Shown here in pieces: positions 1 to 10,500 of a DNA stretch of 64,000 nucleotides (position 1 is the stretch's first letter; each line of letters starts with the position of its first letter). The stretch is from the NCBI RefSeq assembly GCF_001605895.1, contig NZ_LUAW01000023.1:1-64000 (forward strand). Direction: 5' to 3'. This stretch comes from Acinetobacter pragensis. Lineage in GTDB: Bacteria; Pseudomonadota; Gammaproteobacteria; Pseudomonadales; Moraxellaceae. A program made the position numbers and the translations under genes. The notes beneath the pieces are model-generated. The model did not search any database. It was given only the letters and a program-made list of their open reading frames with translations, and had not been told where the DNA came from.

Positions 1-105
1 AATGTTCAACTCAAATATACCTGTTAATAACTCATTTGGTACGAAGTAAGGCATGCGCTGTGAAATACAGCCCAAATAAGACCCGAACAAGTCCATAACA
101 GTTGT
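1..105 (+). other. probable 23S-5S rRNA internal spacer
   Basis: This stretch directly precedes a clear 5S rRNA gene and has no convincing coding content. By position it should be the transcribed spacer between 23S and 5S rRNA. I do not see the 23S 3' end itself, so the 23S gene must end before the window. Confidence 0.6.
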
Positions 106-220
106 GCTGGCGACAATAGCAAGAGTGAACCACCTGATCCCTTCCCGAACTCAGAAGTGAAACCTCTTAGCGCTGATGGTAGTGTGGGGTTACCCATGTG
201 AGAGTAAGTCATCGCCAGCT
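106..220 (+). rRNA. rrf: 5S ribosomal RNA
   Basis: About 115 nt. The ends pair (GCTGGCGA at the start, TCGCCAGC at the end), and the internal CCCGAACTCAGAAGTGAA loop B/C segment is the bacterial 5S signature. A rho-independent terminator follows within about 10 nt, so this is the last gene of an rRNA operon. Confidence 0.95.
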
Positions 221-230
221 CATTATTCGA

Positions 231-263
231 AACACCCCCTGATAACCCAGGGGGTGTTTTTTT
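231..263 (+). terminator. rRNA operon terminator
   Basis: A GC-rich hairpin (ACACCCCCT, loop, AGGGGGTGT) is followed by a T run, immediately after 5S. It ends the rRNA transcript. Confidence 0.9.
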
Positions 264-534
264 ATGTGCAGGAAAAGGGAGGGAAAGGGGATTTAGATAA
301 GTGCGGACTGCAAAACATCAAATGCTCAACCAAATGTAATGTAATGAAATTAAATCAATCTTATGAGTTGAATAGCTTGGAATTTTTAGGTTTTTCTCTA
401 TAAGAGCAGTATAAAAATTACGTAATATTATTTATTTTGTATGTTTTTTAATAAAACCATGGTATAAAAAATAAAACGGCACAATAATTGCTTATAACTT
501 AAAGAATGCGCTAGCGTACGAGGAAAAATATAAT
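264..534. other. intergenic region before rpoN
   Basis: AT-rich and without a credible gene. Its last part must hold the rpoN promoter. A purine-rich GAGGAAAAA ribosome binding site lies about 10 nt before the rpoN ATG. I could not identify -35/-10 boxes with confidence. Confidence 0.5.
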
Positions 535-1989
535 ATGAAGTTATCGATTGGATTGAAAGTTGCAAATTCGCTGTCATTAACACCACAGCTGCAACAAGCC
601 ATTCGTTTGCTTCAGCTTTCAAGCCTAGAGTTGGAACAAGAAATTCAGATTCAGTTAGACAGCAATCCGCTGCTTGAAAAAATTGAAGAACAGTCTACAG
701 CAGAAAGTTTATCTGAGCTGAGTGAATTAGAACAGGATGGAAAAGATTTAACCAATGAATTGAATGCAAACCATTTGCCGGATGATTTGCCTGTAGATAC
801 CGATTGGGATGATATTTATACACATCAGCCGACCAGCTTAGGAACACCGGATTTTGAGGAACGGGAAGATAACCGCCAAAGCCATACAAGTCTAGGGCAG
901 CATATGCTGGAGCAGGTTAATCTGCTGCATTTTTCACCGGTTGATAAATTGATTGCACACTGCATCATCGATTCGCTGGATGATAGAGGTTTTTTAGACT
1001 GTGAATTAGCGGAAATTACCCAATCAGTTCAGCATTTGCTTGAAAGCATGGATTATGATGAAGTTGTTGAAGATGATGAGGTTCTGGTTGTTTTAAAATA
1101 TATCCAGCGTTTGGAGCCAATAGGTGTTGGCGCTCGTAATTTAGCAGAATGCCTGATCATCCAGTTGCAAAGCTTGCCTGAAAATACGGCTAACCGCAAA
1201 GAGGCGATCACTTTGATGCAGCATTATGAGTTGCTGATTTCAAACGAACTGCCAAAACTGGTGAAACAAACGGGCTTAAACCCTGATCAGTTGAAAGATG
1301 CAGTTGACTTGCTGAAGACTTTAAAAGCGCATCCCGGCATGGAATTTGAAGACCGGGATTCTGACTATCAAATTCCGGATGTGGTTGTATCTAAACGTGA
1401 TGAGCACTGGCATGTCCAGCTGAATCAAGATGTCATGCCAAAGCTGCGTGTGAACTCATTTTATGCCAATATGATTAAGCGGGCAGATCAGAGCAGTGAT
1501 AATCAATATCTGCGCAATCAGATGCTGGAAGCGAAGAACTTTATTAAAAGCATTGATGAGCGGCATAAAACCTTATTAAAAGTCGCGACCTGCATTGTAG
1601 AGCATCAGCGTTCTTTTTTTGAAATTGGCGCAGAAGGAATGCGGCCGCTGGTATTGCGGGATATTGCGGAGGAAGTAGAGCTGCATGAATCTACTGTATC
1701 CCGCGTGACAACCAATAAGTTTATGCTGACACCGCGGGGCTTATTTGAGCTAAAGTATTTCTTTTCCAGCCATGTGGGGACTACGTCTGGCGGTGAAGCT
1801 TCTTCGACAGCAATCCGTGCCAAAATCAAAAAAATGATTGCGGATGAAAATTCCCGTAAGCCTTTGTCTGACAATGCAATAGCCATCATGCTGAAAGAAG
1901 ACGGGGTAGATGTCGCGCGGCGCACAGTCGCAAAATATCGAGAATCGTTACATATTCCTTCATCTTCAGAACGAAAAGTCTTGATCTGA
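535..1989 (+). CDS. rpoN: RNA polymerase sigma-54 factor RpoN
   Basis: 484 residues, the usual length for sigma-54. The N-terminal region I (about 1-50) is Gln/Leu-rich and begins with the typical LTPQLQQAI motif that contacts enhancer-binding activators. An acidic region II follows (about 50-120), then the core-binding domain. The C-terminal RpoN box reads ARRTVAKYRE at residues 461-470 and recognises the -24 element. It directs core polymerase to -24/-12 promoters, classically of nitrogen and motility genes. hpf follows, as in many proteobacteria, but the usual upstream partner lptB is absent: a 5S rRNA gene sits there instead. A hairpin terminator ends the transcript before hpf. Confidence 0.97.
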   Translation: MKLSIGLKVANSLSLTPQLQQAIRLLQLSSLELEQEIQIQLDSNPLLEKIEEQSTAESLSELSELEQDGKDLTNELNANHLPDDLPVDTDWDDIYTHQPTSLGTPDFEEREDNRQSHTSLGQHMLEQVNLLHFSPVDKLIAHCIIDSLDDRGFLDCELAEITQSVQHLLESMDYDEVVEDDEVLVVLKYIQRLEPIGVGARNLAECLIIQLQSLPENTANRKEAITLMQHYELLISNELPKLVKQTGLNPDQLKDAVDLLKTLKAHPGMEFEDRDSDYQIPDVVVSKRDEHWHVQLNQDVMPKLRVNSFYANMIKRADQSSDNQYLRNQMLEAKNFIKSIDERHKTLLKVATCIVEHQRSFFEIGAEGMRPLVLRDIAEEVELHESTVSRVTTNKFMLTPRGLFELKYFFSSHVGTTSGGEASSTAIRAKIKKMIADENSRKPLSDNAIAIMLKEDGVDVARRTVAKYRESLHIPSSSERKVLI

Positions 1990-2010
1990 TTTTTAAAATC
2001 TGACTATTCT

Positions 2011-2048
2011 AGAGGTTCATTATGACGAAATAATGAATCTCTTTTTTA
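2011..2048 (+). terminator. terminator after rpoN
   Basis: A 12-bp stem with one mismatch (AGAGGTTCATTA against TAATGAATCTCT) is followed by TTTTTT. It lies 22 nt after the rpoN stop. Confidence 0.8.
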
Positions 2049-2162
2049 TTTAAGGAATGGCCAGAATGATTTGATGCTAGATGCAGAACTCCAGTTATTT
2101 GCACAGATTCGGACGTTGTGGCCAGTTTCTTTCTAATCCTAAGGAAGGTGAGGGATAGTGTT

Positions 2163-2495
2163 ATGCAGATTACAATTCGTGGCCATCATTTAACTGTTAC
2201 ACCTGCTATTGAAGAAGATATCCGTTTAAAGTTCGCGCAGATGACCAAGCATTTGGATCAAGTGAACAGCATGCAAGTCAAACTGACCAAAGATCATCAA
2301 ATTGATAAGCGTTCACGTAAAGGAAGCTCCAATCACATTGCTGAAGCCATTATCCGTTTGCCCGGAGCTGAGCTGTTTGCGCAAGCGACAGCCGATGATA
2401 TGTATGCGTCGATAAAAAAAATGACTGATAAATTAAAAAGACAGCTGCATAAACATCGAAAAATGCAATTAATTTATATGCCGCTGGAGGCCTAG
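2163..2495 (+). CDS. hpf: ribosome hibernation promoting factor, short form
   Basis: 110 residues from the ATG in MQITIRGHHL. A strong AAGGAAGGTGAGGG purine stretch precedes this start, so it is preferred over an upstream in-frame start 45 nt earlier. The family binds the 30S decoding centre and promotes formation of inactive 100S ribosomes in stationary phase. The small single beta-alpha-beta-beta-beta-alpha domain and the basic C-terminal helix (KLKRQLHKHRK) fit short HPF/RaiA proteins; there is no long-form dimerisation domain. Its place just after rpoN is the conserved gammaproteobacterial order. Here the PTS-Ntr genes that often follow (ptsN, rapZ) are missing from the neighbourhood. Confidence 0.93.
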   Translation: MQITIRGHHLTVTPAIEEDIRLKFAQMTKHLDQVNSMQVKLTKDHQIDKRSRKGSSNHIAEAIIRLPGAELFAQATADDMYASIKKMTDKLKRQLHKHRKMQLIYMPLEA

Positions 2496-2512
2496 TCGAT
2501 AATTTGCGCAAA

Positions 2513-2538
2513 AAGAGGTTTTAAATAACCTCTTTTTT
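2513..2538 (+). terminator. terminator after hpf
   Basis: The hairpin AAAGAGGT / ACCTCTTT has a 7-nt loop and a T tract, about 18 nt after the hpf stop. Confidence 0.85.
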
Positions 2539-2631
2539 TATTGATATATTGTACATGTCTAATGAATTATTTTTTTTATTTATAGTAAAATGGCAGGTTT
2601 TACACCGTTAGTCCTATAAAGAGGTCTTGTG

Positions 2632-4848
<2,217 letters not shown>

Positions 4849-4860
4849 TTCATATTTTGC

Positions 4861-4890
4861 AGAAAACCGTCCTTTGGGGCGGTTTTTTTA
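4861..4890 (+). terminator. terminator after hisG
   Basis: The stem AAAACCGTCC / GGGCGGTTTT (one G.T pair) has a 4-nt loop and ends in a T run, 12 nt past the hisG stop. Confidence 0.85.
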
Positions 4891-5126
4891 TGCCGATGAT
4901 TTTTGAATTTAAATTAAAGCGCTGAATGTGCAGGCTCAGTTTTTTATATTTGAGACGCATGAGCAGCATATAGTATTGATGGGCAATGCCTGTAATTTTC
5001 ATATCAGTATTTCTATTTTTCATCTGATTTGATTGAGTTCAGATTCAAATGGAGACTCAAACTGGTTTGCCAATTAAATCAAAAGTAATTTTTCATTAAA
5101 CTCGGCGGTTAGGTGAAGGATTGTTG

Positions 5127-5182
5127 CCCACAACATATTGGAAACAAGGTAAACTAAAGTTTTCCAATTCAAACCTTGTGGG
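5127..5182 (+). promoter_or_regulatory. long stem-loop in the hisD leader
   Basis: CCCACAA (5127-5133) pairs with TTGTGGG (5176-5182), and ATTGGAAAC (5137-5145) pairs with GTTTTCCAAT (5159-5168), giving one extended hairpin. It ends 7 nt before the hisD ATG and covers the only purine-rich stretch that could serve as its ribosome binding site. A competing helix ACAAGGT (5144-5150) with ACCTTGT (5173-5179) is also possible. This suggests translational control of hisD. No His-rich leader peptide is visible. Confidence 0.5.
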
Positions 5183-5189
5183 TAAATTG

Positions 5190-6479
5190 ATGCGACGTTT
5201 ATCGACTCAAGATCAAAACTTCAAGCAGGCTTTTGCTGACTTGTTGGCTTTTGAGACAGTTAGTGATCCTGAACTTTTAAAAACCGTAGACCAAATCATT
5301 GCTGATGTCCGTCAGCATGGCGATGCTCATGTTCTTAAGCTCACTCAACAGTTCGATCGACATCCAGCGCATCAATTTTCAGATCTGGAACTGACCCAAG
5401 AACAGTTAAAAACTGCGTTTGAAGGGCTGACAGCAGAAGTGCGTGAAGCTTTAGAGCTTGCGGCTCGTCGTGTGCGTGAATTCCATCAGGCGCAAAAGCA
5501 GGATGGCTGGACTTATGTGGATGCTCTAGGCAATACCTTGGGGCAAAAAGTCACTCCCTTAGACCGCGTAGGCATTTATGTGCCGGGCGGTTTAGCCTCA
5601 TATCCATCTTCTGTGCTGATGAATGCGGTTCCTGCGCATGTTGCTGGTGTGCCCGAAATTATCATGGTGGTACCTGCCCCAAATGGCGAGCTGAATCCAT
5701 TGGTGCTGGCAGCAGCTTATTTGGCTGGTGTGCACCGGGTATTCACCATTGGCGGTGCGCAAGCGGTCGCTGCTTTGGCATACGGTACAGAAACCATTCC
5801 ATCGGTTGATAAAATCACAGGCCCGGGCAACCGTTTTGTTGCGGCAGCTAAACGTGCGGTATTCGGTCAAGTCGGCATTGATATGATTGCCGGCCCATCT
5901 GAAATCCTTGTCTATGCTGAAGGCGCGAATAATGCTGAATGGCTGGCGATGGATCTGCTGTCTCAAGCAGAGCATGATACTGTTGCACAAGCGGTGTTCA
6001 TCACGCCAGATGAGCAGCTGCTGAATGACGTTGAATACTGGATTGAAAAGCATTTAGAAGCTTTGCCTAAGGCCGATATTGCGCGGACATCCATTGCCAA
6101 TCGCGGTGCATTGGTGCTGGTAAAAGACCGTGCAGAAGGTGCTGAACTGATTAATCAAGTTGCCCCTGAACATTTAATGCTTTGTTTAGATGAAGCTGAA
6201 GCAATGTCTCAAGACATCCGCCATGCAGGCGCGATCTTTATGGGACGCTATACGCCAGAAGCTATTGGCGACTACTGTGCTGGGCCAAATCACGTCTTGC
6301 CAACATCCGGCACAGCGCGCTTTTCGTCTCCTTTGGGTGTTTATGATTTCCAAAAACGTTCAAGTTTGATTATGTGCTCTGAACAAGGTGTGAAAACCTT
6401 AGCGAAAACTGCAGATATTTTGGCGCAGCAAGAAAACTTAGACGCGCATGCACGCTCTGCACGCTATCGTTATCAGTAA
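5190..6479 (+). CDS. hisD: histidinol dehydrogenase
   Basis: 429 residues from the ATG in MRRLSTQ, the normal length for HisD. TTG codons further upstream would add about 23 unlikely residues inside a hairpin. HisD oxidises L-histidinol to L-histidine with two NAD+ in the last steps of the pathway and binds one zinc per active site. The sequence holds the family signature region around IDMIAGPSEILVYAEG, the SQAEHDT motif and the catalytic/zinc segment VAPEHLML. The Gly-rich IYVPGGLASYPSSVLMNA loop is intact. hisC follows in the same direction after a REP-like repeat, so the two probably share a transcript. Confidence 0.97.
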   Translation: MRRLSTQDQNFKQAFADLLAFETVSDPELLKTVDQIIADVRQHGDAHVLKLTQQFDRHPAHQFSDLELTQEQLKTAFEGLTAEVREALELAARRVREFHQAQKQDGWTYVDALGNTLGQKVTPLDRVGIYVPGGLASYPSSVLMNAVPAHVAGVPEIIMVVPAPNGELNPLVLAAAYLAGVHRVFTIGGAQAVAALAYGTETIPSVDKITGPGNRFVAAAKRAVFGQVGIDMIAGPSEILVYAEGANNAEWLAMDLLSQAEHDTVAQAVFITPDEQLLNDVEYWIEKHLEALPKADIARTSIANRGALVLVKDRAEGAELINQVAPEHLMLCLDEAEAMSQDIRHAGAIFMGRYTPEAIGDYCAGPNHVLPTSGTARFSSPLGVYDFQKRSSLIMCSEQGVKTLAKTADILAQQENLDAHARSARYRYQ

Positions 6480-6510
6480 GCTATCATTTAAATAATTCAG
6501 TAATGATCGT

Positions 6511-6594
6511 TCCTCTCCCTTAGGGAGAGGCTGGGAGAGGTAAACGTAAAGACCTCACCCTAACCCTCTCCTAAAAGGAGAGAGAATTTAGAGA
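6511..6594. repeat. REP-like paired palindromic repeat
   Basis: Two small palindromes, CTCTCCCTTAGGGAGAG near 6514 and CTCTCCTAAAAGGAGAG near 6565, are joined by inverted segments GGCTGGGAGAGGT and ACCTCACCCTAACC. The arrangement is that of dispersed intergenic repetitive palindromes. It lies between hisD and hisC and may stabilise or trim the joint mRNA. Confidence 0.7.
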
Positions 6595-6601
6595 ATATCA
6601 A

Positions 6602-7699
6602 ATGTCGAATATCAGCATGGAACAAATGCGGTTTTGGAGTCCTGATGTACGCGAATTAGAGCCGTATGTCCCAGGCGAACAGCCCAAAATACAGAATTTA
6701 TTGAAGTTGAATACCAACGAAAACCCATATCCGCCTTCGCCAAAAGTCGTGGCTGCGGTACAGGCAGTATTGGAAAATTCAGCAGATGCCTTACGGTTAT
6801 ATCCTGACCCAGATGCAATGGCATTAAAGCAGGCAATTGCAAAACAGCAAAATACTGCTGTAGAAAATGTGTTTGTGGGCAATGGTTCAGACGAAGTTTT
6901 AGCGCATATTTTTAAAGCCTTTTTTGTGCAAGATTTACCTATCCTTTATCCTGATATCACCTACAGCTTCTATCCTGTTTACAGTCAATTTTTTGGCATT
7001 GCCGCCAATACTAAAATTCTGCCTTTGAACGACGATTTTGAAATTGCTGTTGATGATTATAAGCAGCCGAATGGCGGCATTATTATTACCAATCCGAATG
7101 CGCCTACCAGCATTGCTTTAGGTTTGCCTGAGATTGAAGAGGTATTGCAGGCCAATCCGGATTCTGTCGTGGTGATTGATGAAGCCTATGTGGATTTTGG
7201 TGCAGAATCGGCAGTCAGTTTGGTTGAAAAATACGAAAACTTAGTCGTGTGCCAAACGACGTCTAAGTCACGTTCACTTGCGGGTTTGCGTGTCGGTTTC
7301 GCTATTGCGCAGCCGCATTTGATTGCCGCGCTGGAAGCGGTTAAAAACAGCTTTAACTCTTATCCTATTGACCGCTTTGCGATTGCAGCGGCTGTTGCCT
7401 CTTTTGAAGATCAGGCTTATTTTGAAGCCCAAAACCAAAAAGTTATTGCAAGCCGTGAAAAACTGACGGCGCAGCTCACTGGGCTAGGGTTTAAAGTACT
7501 GCCGTCAAAAGCAAATTTTATTTTTGCATCATTGCCGTCTAAGGATGCTGGCGAGCTGGCTGCCGCATTGCGGGAGCAAGGCATTATTGTGCGTTACTTC
7601 AATAAGCCGCGCATTAATCAATTTTTGCGTATTACTATTGGCACAGATGAACAGAATCAGCGTTTGGTTGATACTTTGAAGAATATAATTTTAGTTTAA
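6602..7699 (+). CDS. hisC: histidinol-phosphate aminotransferase
   Basis: 365 residues. HisC is a PLP enzyme (fold type I, class II aminotransferase) that converts imidazole-acetol phosphate and glutamate to histidinol phosphate and 2-oxoglutarate. The PLP Schiff-base lysine is K222 in [15 protein letters not shown]. The [12 protein letters not shown] substrate-binding start, the NPNAPTS motif and the VIDEAYVDF segment are all visible. Its ribosome binding region lies right at the edge of the REP-like repeat. A bidirectional terminator separates it from convergent pabB. Confidence 0.96.
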   Translation: MSNISMEQMRFWSPDVRELEPYVPGEQPKIQNLLKLNTNENPYPPSPKVVAAVQAVLENSADALRLYPDPDAMALKQAIAKQQNTAVENVFVGNGSDEVLAHIFKAFFVQDLPILYPDITYSFYPVYSQFFGIAANTKILPLNDDFEIAVDDYKQPNGGIIITNPNAPTSIALGLPEIEEVLQANPDSVVVIDEAYVDFGAESAVSLVEKYENLVVCQTTSKSRSLAGLRVGFAIAQPHLIAALEAVKNSFNSYPIDRFAIAAAVASFEDQAYFEAQNQKVIASREKLTAQLTGLGFKVLPSKANFIFASLPSKDAGELAAALREQGIIVRYFNKPRINQFLRITIGTDEQNQRLVDTLKNIILV

Positions 7700-7712
7700 T
7701 CAAATTGTTAAA

Positions 7713-7745
7713 TAAAAAAGCCTAACGTCAGTTAGGCTTTTTTGT
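7713..7745. terminator. bidirectional terminator between hisC and pabB
   Basis: AAAAAAGCCTAAC / GTTAGGCTTTTTT is a near-perfect hairpin with A and T tracts on its two sides. It serves both converging genes. Confidence 0.88.
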
Positions 7746-7761
7746 AGCCGAAACCCAATGT

Positions 7762-9102
7762 TTAATTCGGCTGATGCCATGTATTGAGTAAATCGAGTAT
7801 CGCCGAAACTTTATCAAAACATTCCTGATATTCGGCATCGCAATCGGAAGCAACCGTAATGCCGCCGCCGGCCCATAGGGATACATTATTTTGATATTTT
7901 TGGATCGAACGGATCAGAATATTCCAAGAACCTGTCCCATCTTCGTTAAAATAACCCAATGAGCCGCAGTAAGCCCCGCGCGGAGCGCCTTCAAGTTCAT
8001 CAATAATCTGCATGGCGCGAATTTTTGGAGCGCCGGTGATTGAACCGCCAGGAAGTGCAGACAACAGCATGTTAAAAGGGTTTACGCCCGGTTTTAATGT
8101 GGCTTCTACTTCACTGACCATGTGATGCACTTGATTAAATGATTCAATATTAAACAGCTTTGGCGTTTTTACTGAACCGGTTTCTGCATAAACGCTGAGG
8201 TCATTGCGCAATAAATCCACAATCATCACATTTTCAGCTTGATCCTTTTCAGAGTTTTCTAAAGTCTGTTTGGACTGAGCATCTAAAATAGGGTCTGTAA
8301 AACGGGGCATCGTGCCTTTAATCGGTTTGGTAATGATTTTCCGTTCCGCTTCAAAATCAATAAATAATTCAGGTGAACAGCTTAATAGCTCAAAATCATC
8401 TATGCGCAGGTAGCCCGAATAAGGCGCATCGGTCAGTGCCCAAAGCCGCGCTGCGGTATCTAACAATTGGCCTTCCGCTAGTGCGGTGAATTCCTGTGTT
8501 AAGTTAATTTGATAACAATCTCCAGCCTTTATGTATTCCTGAACGTGATGGAAAGCCTTGGCATATTGGGCTTTGGTCCAGCGGGCGCTGCAAGCGGTAC
8601 GCAGTTTAAAGTTTGAAGGAGTTTCAGGGGCATTCATCAACTTGAGAATCAATGTCTGCATTTCTATAAAATTTTCTGATGGGCAGTGCAGTTCCCAGCC
8701 AGTTTCAGACCATGTTAAAAAAGTGCTGAAATGTCCCAAAAATAGGCTGGGCTGGTGCTTCTGCGCTAAATTGACGTGCTGAGATGCGCCATAGTCATAG
8801 CTGATGAAGCCCATGTATCCGCCTTTGAAGGCTTTGTTGTTATTTTCTTTCAAAATGTTATTGAAAATTTTCGGCAGCTGATCTGCGGGTGATTGGCGAT
8901 AACTATTCAATTCCTGCTGAGTGCAATGAGTCAGCTGTGAATTCTGCAAAATAAAATATTCATCTGCACAAAAAGCAATGACAGGAAAACCATTATTTTG
9001 CAAATACACGGCATGATTCAAGCCAGCCATCGCCTTTAAAATTTTCTCGGCGGTAATGATGTGATTAAGAATAATTTTTTGGCTGAATTGAGGGTTTTGC
9101 AT
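7762..9102 (-). CDS. pabB: aminodeoxychorismate synthase component I
   Basis: 446 residues. PabB aminates chorismate, with ammonia from PabA, to 4-amino-4-deoxychorismate for folate synthesis. The C-terminal chorismate-binding domain shows KPIKGTMPR (the Lys-Gly-Thr motif), ENVMIVDLLRNDLS, LPGGSITGAPK and the terminal GAGGGI-like WAGGGITVASDCDAEYQE. The KPIKGT motif with Lys distinguishes PabB from anthranilate synthase TrpE (typically PIAGT). The N-terminal domain is diverged, as usual. It stands alone, in the opposite direction from its neighbours. Confidence 0.92.
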   Translation of the reverse strand: MQNPQFSQKIILNHIITAEKILKAMAGLNHAVYLQNNGFPVIAFCADEYFILQNSQLTHCTQQELNSYRQSPADQLPKIFNNILKENNNKAFKGGYMGFISYDYGASQHVNLAQKHQPSLFLGHFSTFLTWSETGWELHCPSENFIEMQTLILKLMNAPETPSNFKLRTACSARWTKAQYAKAFHHVQEYIKAGDCYQINLTQEFTALAEGQLLDTAARLWALTDAPYSGYLRIDDFELLSCSPELFIDFEAERKIITKPIKGTMPRFTDPILDAQSKQTLENSEKDQAENVMIVDLLRNDLSVYAETGSVKTPKLFNIESFNQVHHMVSEVEATLKPGVNPFNMLLSALPGGSITGAPKIRAMQIIDELEGAPRGAYCGSLGYFNEDGTGSWNILIRSIQKYQNNVSLWAGGGITVASDCDAEYQECFDKVSAILDLLNTWHQPN

Positions 9103-9273
9103 GCGTCAAATGAAAAAAATCTGAGTGGATAAGCATAGTTTATATCAATGCGGAAGCAAGGGTTGAGTAAATACCGTTTATCGGCAAGAGATAGATTGCG
9201 ACCAACAGCAGTTGAACAAAAAATGACACGGATATAATTTAGTCAAGCAGAACACTGCTCAAGGAAAGATGTA

Positions 9274-9304
9274 ACAGCTGTCACAAAACGAATAATCAGC
9301 TGTG
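9274..9304. promoter_or_regulatory. paired CAGCTG sites upstream of filA
   Basis: The palindrome ACAGCTGT at 9274-9281 and a second CAGCTG at 9297-9302 are centred 22 bp apart, about two helical turns, 55-85 nt before the filA start. This geometry fits a dimeric regulator binding one DNA face. The regulator is unknown and chance is possible. Confidence 0.25.
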
Positions 9305-9356
9305 TATATCGAGTGGTTGACAATCAAAAAAAATAATACTCTTGGGAGAGTAAAAG

Positions 9357-10301
9357 ATGAAAAAATTCACTCAACTTGCTTTGGTTTCTTCTCTAGCAAT
9401 CAGTGCAAATGCAATGGCAATGCAAGCAATGGATGATGCATCGCTCAGTGCTTCAACAGGTCAAGACGGCATCAATATCGGTATCGGCATTTCAAAAATT
9501 GAAATTGAAAAATTATTGATTCATGATAATGACGGTTTAACCAGCACAGCTTTAGGCGGAACTTCAACAGCTGGCGCAATTGTTATTAAAGGAACAGGCG
9601 TTGCAGGTACTGCAAATGAAAAAAATGGTATTGTAATTGGTGCAAATACAGCAAGCTTATTGGCTTCGCATAACTTGGCTGATTTGCAAATCGATTCAGA
9701 TGCAGGTACTTCTGCTAAAGGCGGCGCATTTATTAACATTGCCGCGCAAGTCTCTGGTTTGGATATTCATATCGGTGAAATTGGTGTCGCTGCTTCTGGT
9801 GACTCAACGGCAACAGGTATTCGCCGCGGTGCTACAGAGAACTATAACAAAATTTTAACAGGTCTTAATATTAAGACTGGCGTAATGGATGCAAATGTGC
9901 AGTTGGGTGCAACACCGCAAGGTGCGATGATTAAATTGAATACAACAATGCAAGGCGGTCTGGAGATTTCTGATCTTGGCATCGTTGATAGCTCAGGCGG
10001 CGGTCAAATCTGGTTAGGCAAGATCCAAGTAGCAGATGCTAGCGGTACTGATTTATCTATTTCGAATAAAATTTCAGTAAAACCAACAGGGCTTAGCATT
10101 TTAAATGATGGTACAACAGCGACCGATATTTATGTTCAAGCGATTGCTTTAGGCGCTAAGCCAACAGCTACTCTTGGCGCTCGCGGTACTGCTACTGCTG
10201 GCTCAATTGGCGATGTTGAAATCCAAGGCCTTCAAACATATTACATGGATTCAGCAACAACAATGGCGAAGGGTTCTGTAATTACAATTTCCGGCCGTTA
10301 A
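9357..10301 (+). CDS. filA: FilA, exported Gly/Ala-rich protein of the fil operon
   Basis: 314 residues with a clear Sec signal peptide (MKKFTQLALVSSLAISANAMA), so it acts outside the cytoplasm. The mature start DDASLSASTGQDGINIGI carries the LSxxTGQDGI motif shared by a family of exported proteins in Acinetobacter and Pseudomonas. The rest is rich in Gly, Ala, Thr, Ile and short beta-strand patterns, without cysteine and with a single Trp. It ends sharply at a strand (GSVITISGR). These traits suit a secreted fibrous or surface protein. Acinetobacter genomes label this locus putative pilus assembly, but I see no prepilin cleavage motif or pilin fold. A terminator right after the gene suggests it is made in excess over filB-filF. 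The exact function is unknown. Confidence 0.8.
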   Translation: MKKFTQLALVSSLAISANAMAMQAMDDASLSASTGQDGINIGIGISKIEIEKLLIHDNDGLTSTALGGTSTAGAIVIKGTGVAGTANEKNGIVIGANTASLLASHNLADLQIDSDAGTSAKGGAFINIAAQVSGLDIHIGEIGVAASGDSTATGIRRGATENYNKILTGLNIKTGVMDANVQLGATPQGAMIKLNTTMQGGLEISDLGIVDSSGGGQIWLGKIQVADASGTDLSISNKISVKPTGLSILNDGTTATDIYVQAIALGAKPTATLGARGTATAGSIGDVEIQGLQTYYMDSATTMAKGSVITISGR

Positions 10302-10313
10302 TATTTATAGAGA

Positions 10314-10346
10314 AAAAAGCGCGTGAAATTCACGCGCTTTTTTTTA
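10314..10346 (+). terminator. terminator or attenuator between filA and filB
   Basis: AAAAAAGCGCGTG / CACGCGCTTTTTTTT is a perfect hairpin followed by eight T. It lies just past filA and should reduce read-through into filB-filF. Confidence 0.88.
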
Positions 10347-10500
10347 CATAAAAAAGCTAAAACACATCAAAAAAGTAAAAAAAATACTGTTTTTTTTTGA
10401 AAAAAACGGTATCTTTCATATGACATGGATGTAGAGCTTTAGCTCTAAAATAAAGATAATAAAGGCACATCACTGCCGATAACTAAAAAAGTTAGAAGAT

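Noticed and set aside
176..403. 75-codon + frame over the 5S gene
   Set aside because: It overlaps the 5S rRNA and its terminator.
9317..9340. TTGACA ... TAATAC as a sigma-70 promoter for filA
   Set aside because: Only 11 nt separate the two boxes; the normal spacing is about 17.
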